From assembly GCA_905182985.1 (NCBI GenBank), contig CAJJDN010000026.1:649248-713247 (forward strand): a stretch of DNA of 64,000 nucleotides, read 5' to 3'. The stretch is from Paramecium sonneborni (Eukaryota > Ciliophora > Oligohymenophorea > Peniculida > Parameciidae). The notes beneath the pieces are model-generated. The model was not told the origin of the DNA. It ran no database searches and worked only from the letters and a program-made list of their open reading frames with translations. Positions 52,796 through 64,000 of the stretch are shown here, in pieces (positions within the stretch are counted from its first letter, which is position 1; every line of letters starts with the position of its first letter). The translations under genes and the position numbers were made by a program.

Positions 52796-53697
52796 ATGTA
52801 ACAATAATGGTTTTTAAGAAAGATGCTCGTAAACTCACCTAGATGGTGAAGAGAATGTAAATTTTGTAAAATTCAAGCAATATGGGATCAACTAAAATTT
52901 ATTAAGGTGAGTTTACAGAAATTATTAAAAAAGCAAAATCGTGACCTCAATAATATCAATAAAGATTGATGAATACGTTTTTGACTAAAATAAATCGAAC
53001 TTTAGAAAAGTTACTAATTAGAGTAAGAATAGCAAGTAATGTAAAAGGTTGGAATCTCCCTTCTTCAATGGACAAAGATGATAGATTAAAATTTGAAAGT
53101 AAAATGCTAGAGGTATTTGAATCATTTGGGATTTCAGGAAAAATTATAGTTTAACATAGTTGATGATTTAATGCATAAAAATTTCTTATTTAATGATATG
53201 ACACAACAGATAATTAAGTAACAGCTTCTGAAGTTGTATCTGATTGGCCATATGGAATAAGAGTTTGGCTTAATGAAAATAAGCTAAATTGATTTGGGTA
53301 GATGAAGAAGATTATTAAGAATCAATTAAATAGTTTTAGGTAATGATTTGAGAAAATTGATAAATCATTACATGATCTATTAAAAGGAATAGAATAAAGT
53401 GGATTAGAATATACAGAACATTTAGTCTATGGTGTTATTGCACAATTTTCAATTAATATAGGAACAAGTAAAATATAATCAATTCTTGGAAAATTCCCTA
53501 ACATTGCAAAACAAGTAACTATTATATAACATTGAAAGAATTGTAAAATAATTTGGACTTTAAGAATGAGGATATGGAGGTATGTATTGTATAAAGAAAG
53601 GAAAGCAGATATTTCTCCATCAGCAAGATTTACAAAGAAATTGTTTGAAAGTCTGATTAAATTATATGAAATTGAAACATAAACAAGAAAAGAATGA
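52796..53697 (+). pseudogene. decayed phosphagen (arginine/creatine-type) kinase
   Basis: Pieces of an ATP:guanido phosphotransferase appear in order but in different frames, with TGA codons and shifts that no plausible intron removes. They are GEENVNFVKFKQYGI (about 52843), LIRVRIASNVKGWNLPSSM (about 53018; family RVRxxRN), SDWPYGIRVWLNEN, LIWVDEEDYQESIKQF, KSLHDLLKGIEQSGLEYTE, VYGVIAQFSINIGTSK, GYGGMYCIKKG and SARFTKKLFESLIKLYEIET. The family's active-site C-P-x-N-x-G-T reads Q-F-S-I-N-I-G-T, so the catalytic Cys is gone. The 3' relic ends at TGA 53695-53697. The intact family phosphorylates arginine or creatine as an energy buffer. A functional paralogue elsewhere in the genome is expected. 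Confidence 0.8.
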
Positions 53698-53811
53698 TCT
53701 TAATAATTTTATATCTATACAATAGCATAATCTATTATTTTATAAATAAACAGTAATCATAATAATGTTTAAAAGTTTCGGACAATTTAATTATTTATTT
53801 TTTTGACAATA

Positions 53812-60900
<7,089 letters not shown>

Positions 60901-61069
60901 ATAAATAAATATATTGATATCTCATCGAATGTATTTCTTATAATATTTTTATTTTTTCTATATGATTTAATAAATTTTGTTTTTCTTTGCCTCTCTGATA
61001 CTTTTGTTATTATAACTCATAACATATTAATTGCTTGTTTAATCGTACAATTTATAGATTATTGAATAC
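60901..61069. other. intergenic, no gene seen
   Basis: 169 bp of AT-rich spacer between PI3K and the TTLL gene; probable TTLL promoter. Confidence 0.35.
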
Positions 61070-62697
61070 ATGACTGCAATTAAAATTGTCTAAAAATGGG
61101 TTGAGCAGGAAACTGATACCAGTGGATCATTGTTTTAACCTTGTATGTAAGAATAATTTAATTTTAGAAATTGTGGATACGAACTTGCTATTCAAAAGAA
61201 TCCAATATATTGTTTGAAAAGTGATCTTTATAAAATTTTACATCCAAAAGTAGTTTTAGAGGATAGCTACATTTTTAGAGATTATGGAGGAAATGATTTA
61301 GCAAGATCAATTATAAGAAAACAGTTATTTGATGCTAACCCTAACTTTACTCAAAATACTCCTCTTGAACAAGAATAATATATACAACTTGATTTAGTAT
61401 TGCTTTTTAATTGTAATTTAGAGAACAACAGTGTTATACCTTTATTCCAAAACTTACTTAAGAACTCATTTTTTTGGAAAGGAAGCAGGATGTTTGTTTT
61501 AAAAATATATGCATGTACCTGGTTAAGATGAATTGGCTTTAAAATCCCTCTAATCCTTAAATTTAAGAAATTATTTAATTCAGCTCAATCATGTAAATGC
61601 ATCTACAGAATGTTAAAATGAAGCAACATTTTCTAAAAAATCCTATATAATGACTGATGAAACTGATTGTAAGTTATTTTTCTCAATCCTTGATTCGCCT
61701 GAATATCAAAATAAATTTAAATCAGAAGGACTATAATTTATTTATAAAACTAATTAACATTTGGGAAAAGGAGTTTTACTTGTTGATAAAGAAAATGAAT
61801 AGTTAATCAGAAAGTAGTATAACAATGGATCTTTTTGTGGTAAAAATAATTAAAAAGTTATCATTCAGGAATACTTAAAGAATCCTTATTTGTACAAGGT
61901 AAAAAAACTTATAAATATATCAGGGACATAAAATGGAATTTCGATGTTATTTTTAAATAGCCTCAACAAATCCTCCTATACTTTTTGGATATAAAAAGGC
62001 TCTTATCAAACAATGTGCATTAAAGTTTAATTTATCAGATTTTTCGAAAGAGGCTCATGTTTGTAATACAGCAATTACAAAATCTCATAAAGAAGAAACT
62101 AAATAATAAGACGATGATTTTTATATTGATTGGAATTTAGAGGAGTTACAAGAATTATTAATTGAAGAGGGTTTTATTAAATCAAAAAATTGGTTGCATA
62201 TTCATCTCATGCCTTAAATTTAAATAAAATTATTTCATTTATTTAATTCTGCTCGAAATAAGCTTTTTATTGATAGCAGGGTGGGAGAATTTTTTGGAGT
62301 CGATTTTATTTTAGATTAAAATTTATAACTTTGGATTTTTGAGTGTAACAGAAATCCAAATTTTTTAGTAGTAACAGAAGGTCGGAAAGAAAAATTTAAT
62401 TAATTAATTCCTGAAATGATTTAATTGTAGTTAGAGTTGGTTAGAAGTAGATTCATCAGAGTATAAAAATTTATAAAATAAAAATTAATTCCTTCTTTAA
62501 GATAAAAATTTTTTTAAAGTTAATAAGAATTGTTAAAACATGAATTTTTAATAATTTTCCAAGACAAATTTGAAGATTAAACTTATTCAAATATTGGTAG
62601 TTAAGTATATAATATTTTCCAAATAATCCATTTAAGCAGTTGCTTTAGGGAATTACAGTTGTTAAATTTTCTTAATCAAGAAAATTAGGAAATTTGA
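61070..62697 (+). CDS. tubulin-tyrosine ligase-like (TTLL) protein
   Basis: About 520 aa from ATG 61070 (MTAIKIVQKWVEQETDTSGS) to TGA 62695-62697, with introns including GTATTG..TTAG near 61397-61421 and GTAAAA..TCAG near 61900-61924. Family landmarks are SKTYLRTHFFGKEAGC, LGKGVLLVDKENEQLIRK, VIIQEYLKNPYLYK, then GHKMEFRCYFQIAST and ILFGYKKALIKQC. KNWLHIHLMPQ and FFGVDFILDQNLQLWIFECN with RNPNFLV give the ATP-grasp metal-binding E..N. TTLLs add Tyr, Glu or Gly to tubulin tails; ciliates have many that modify ciliary microtubules. The activity here (glutamylase or glycylase) cannot be told. It is the last clear gene before the telomere, about 1.3 kb away. Confidence 0.84.
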
Positions 62698-63987
62698 TTT
62701 AAAATATTTGCATTCATCTAAATTATAAATTCTGATTACACTCATTTTAATTAGGAAAAGTTTTTTCTATAGTTTATAGATTATTTAATATCTTCGTATA
62801 GATTCTTATCCATCATTTTCAAATATTTTCTATTTAATTAATGTAATAGCATTTAGTAACTTATTATTTTAAATTTATAATTTTAATCATCTTTAAAAGC
62901 AATTTAGTTAATAAGAAATCATAAGAAGAAGAATGTCATTTAACTTTCAAATCTTTTATTTTTCTTAAATAATCTGCTTATACTTAGATAATATTTTCTT
63001 TTTATTCAACATTTTCTTATTAATGTTAATAATAAATTTACAGTTATCAGTTGTTTCAATATTAGATATTTTGTTCTATCAAATATCCCTTTATTTAAGA
63101 GATAAATCTATGGCAGGATCATAATTATTGTTAATAGAGTTGCATCAATACCATAAGTAGTAATGAAATATAGAGTATATAAAATAAATTCATTAATTGT
63201 AAATAAGTATTTTTATAATCTATAACTTCATCATCCTTTTATTGCCCACATTCTTACTGAAACTTTCATTAATTCACTTGCAACTTCAATATTATTTTAT
63301 TTATGTTAATTTTCTTTTACATTGTGAATTATTAATAAGATAAAAGATGGTAAATCATTAAAATATTATTCTAAAATAAGAATATTTCGAATAATATATC
63401 AATAAAAATTTAATTTTCTAAAAATCCCATTATAAATCTATCTTTTAATCCACCTAAGACTTGTACTCATAACTAAACCTAGATATAGCGTTCCATTTAC
63501 CCACGCTTAGGATTACCTTGAAGTGATATATATAGTACGCTGATCAATAAGGAAATAAATAAAAATTCATAAATTAAACAAGATTATTTAAATCAAAGAG
63601 GATGAAACTGAAAATCTTGTTAAGATTCTAAAAAAAATACAGAATATAAAGCAGTCAAAGTAAAAGAGATACTATAATAAATTTTAATATAAATGAATGT
63701 CCATAACAAATTTATTTACATCTATAAATGTAACGATTATAAATGAAATTAACAATTTAAAAATAAAATTCAACCATATTATCTAATTAACCTATGTCCT
63801 TTTTATAAGCAAAACAATAAAAGAAAATGAATATCGAACATTTTCAGATAAATATGAATCATGATTCAAGTAAATATATCAACCGATTATTGGCTTTTGT
63901 AATTTAAAAGCATTTGCTGTGCTCGCAATTCTATTTTAAATCTCAATGATTTTAAACATAGAAAATTGGTTAGTGCTAATGCTAACA
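62698..63987. other. subtelomeric region, possible minus-strand gene remnant
   Basis: About 1.3 kb of AT-rich sequence between the TTLL stop and the telomere. On the minus strand, about 63360-63130, a stretch reads FNDLPSFILLIIHNVKEN, then NNIEVASELMKVS. A possible 22-nt intron is followed by DDEVIDYKNTYLQLMNLF. A further open piece is FDRTKYLILKQLIT (about 63100-63060). The pieces could be exons of a degenerating membrane or signalling gene. I cannot name a family, and no complete model closes. The last 300 bp show nothing. Confidence 0.3.
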
Positions 63988-64000
63988 GGGGTTGGGTTTG
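63988..64000 (+). repeat. telomeric repeat start (G4T2/G3T3), macronuclear chromosome end
   Basis: The final 13 bases are GGGGTT, GGGTTT and G, running off the window. Mixed G4T2 and G3T3 units are the Paramecium macronuclear telomere pattern, added at the 3' G-rich strand end, as expected at a right end. Only two full units are seen, so the call relies on position at the sequence end and exact unit match. Confidence 0.85.

Noticed and set aside
61338..61348. Interstitial telomere-like CTAACCCTAAC
   Set aside because: It is in-frame coding sequence of the TTLL gene (D-A-N-P-N) and is not the Paramecium repeat type; chance.

Overview
The window is macronuclear DNA of a ciliate, almost certainly a Paramecium and plausibly one of the P. 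aurelia group. Four observations support this. The DNA is very AT-rich. Long recognisable proteins read through only if TAA and TAG are glutamine and TGA is the sole stop. Genes are interrupted by many 18-29 nt GT..AG introns. The right edge ends in G4T2/G3T3 telomeric repeat. A tRNA-Gln with anticodon UUA (25622-25693, minus) supplies the matching decoder for UAA. Standard-code translation is misleading here, so every gene below was read with the ciliate code. Intron boundaries are given only where I could place them by frame and homology; others are unresolved.

Layout. 75-4443: a B-box-like coiled-coil protein converging on a DH-PH-PX-FERM RhoGEF. 4700-12952: a giant IP3/ryanodine-type Ca2+ release channel. 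13146-16911: a two-TM protein, a UBE2S-type E2 and a PH-like/CaMK-type kinase. 16961-19680: a ULK-like kinase, then the mitochondrial Rieske protein. 19751-24357 (minus): proteasome ATPase RPT1 and a CNBD potassium channel. 24500-25693: a coiled-coil protein and tRNA-Gln(UUA). 25880-29943 (minus): a PH-like kinase, a tandem pseudokinase relative and a small PP1-docking protein. 30157-38719: long coiled-coil proteins, including one with a TLDc domain. 39661-47371: a small uncertain ORF, then minus-strand genes for a PTB-like RNA-binding protein, an OSCA/TMEM63-type channel, another two-TM protein and an unknown protein. 47524-52323: an arginase-fold pseudoenzyme, a RING protein and a fourth PH-like kinase. 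52796-53697: a decayed phosphagen kinase. 53812-60900: one class I-like PI3-kinase whose sequence is artificially repeated at two single-N joins. 61070-62697: a TTLL ligase, then a gene-poor subtelomere and telomere repeats at 63988-64000.

Functional themes are signalling (PI3K, IP3R-type channel, RhoGEF, five protein kinases or pseudokinases, a PP1 regulator), membrane excitability (K+ channel, OSCA channel), ubiquitin/proteasome (UBE2S, RPT1, RING) and cytoskeleton (TTLL, coiled coils). There are no operons; genes are packed with short intergenic gaps. I saw no CRISPR array, insertion sequence or prokaryotic-type defence system.
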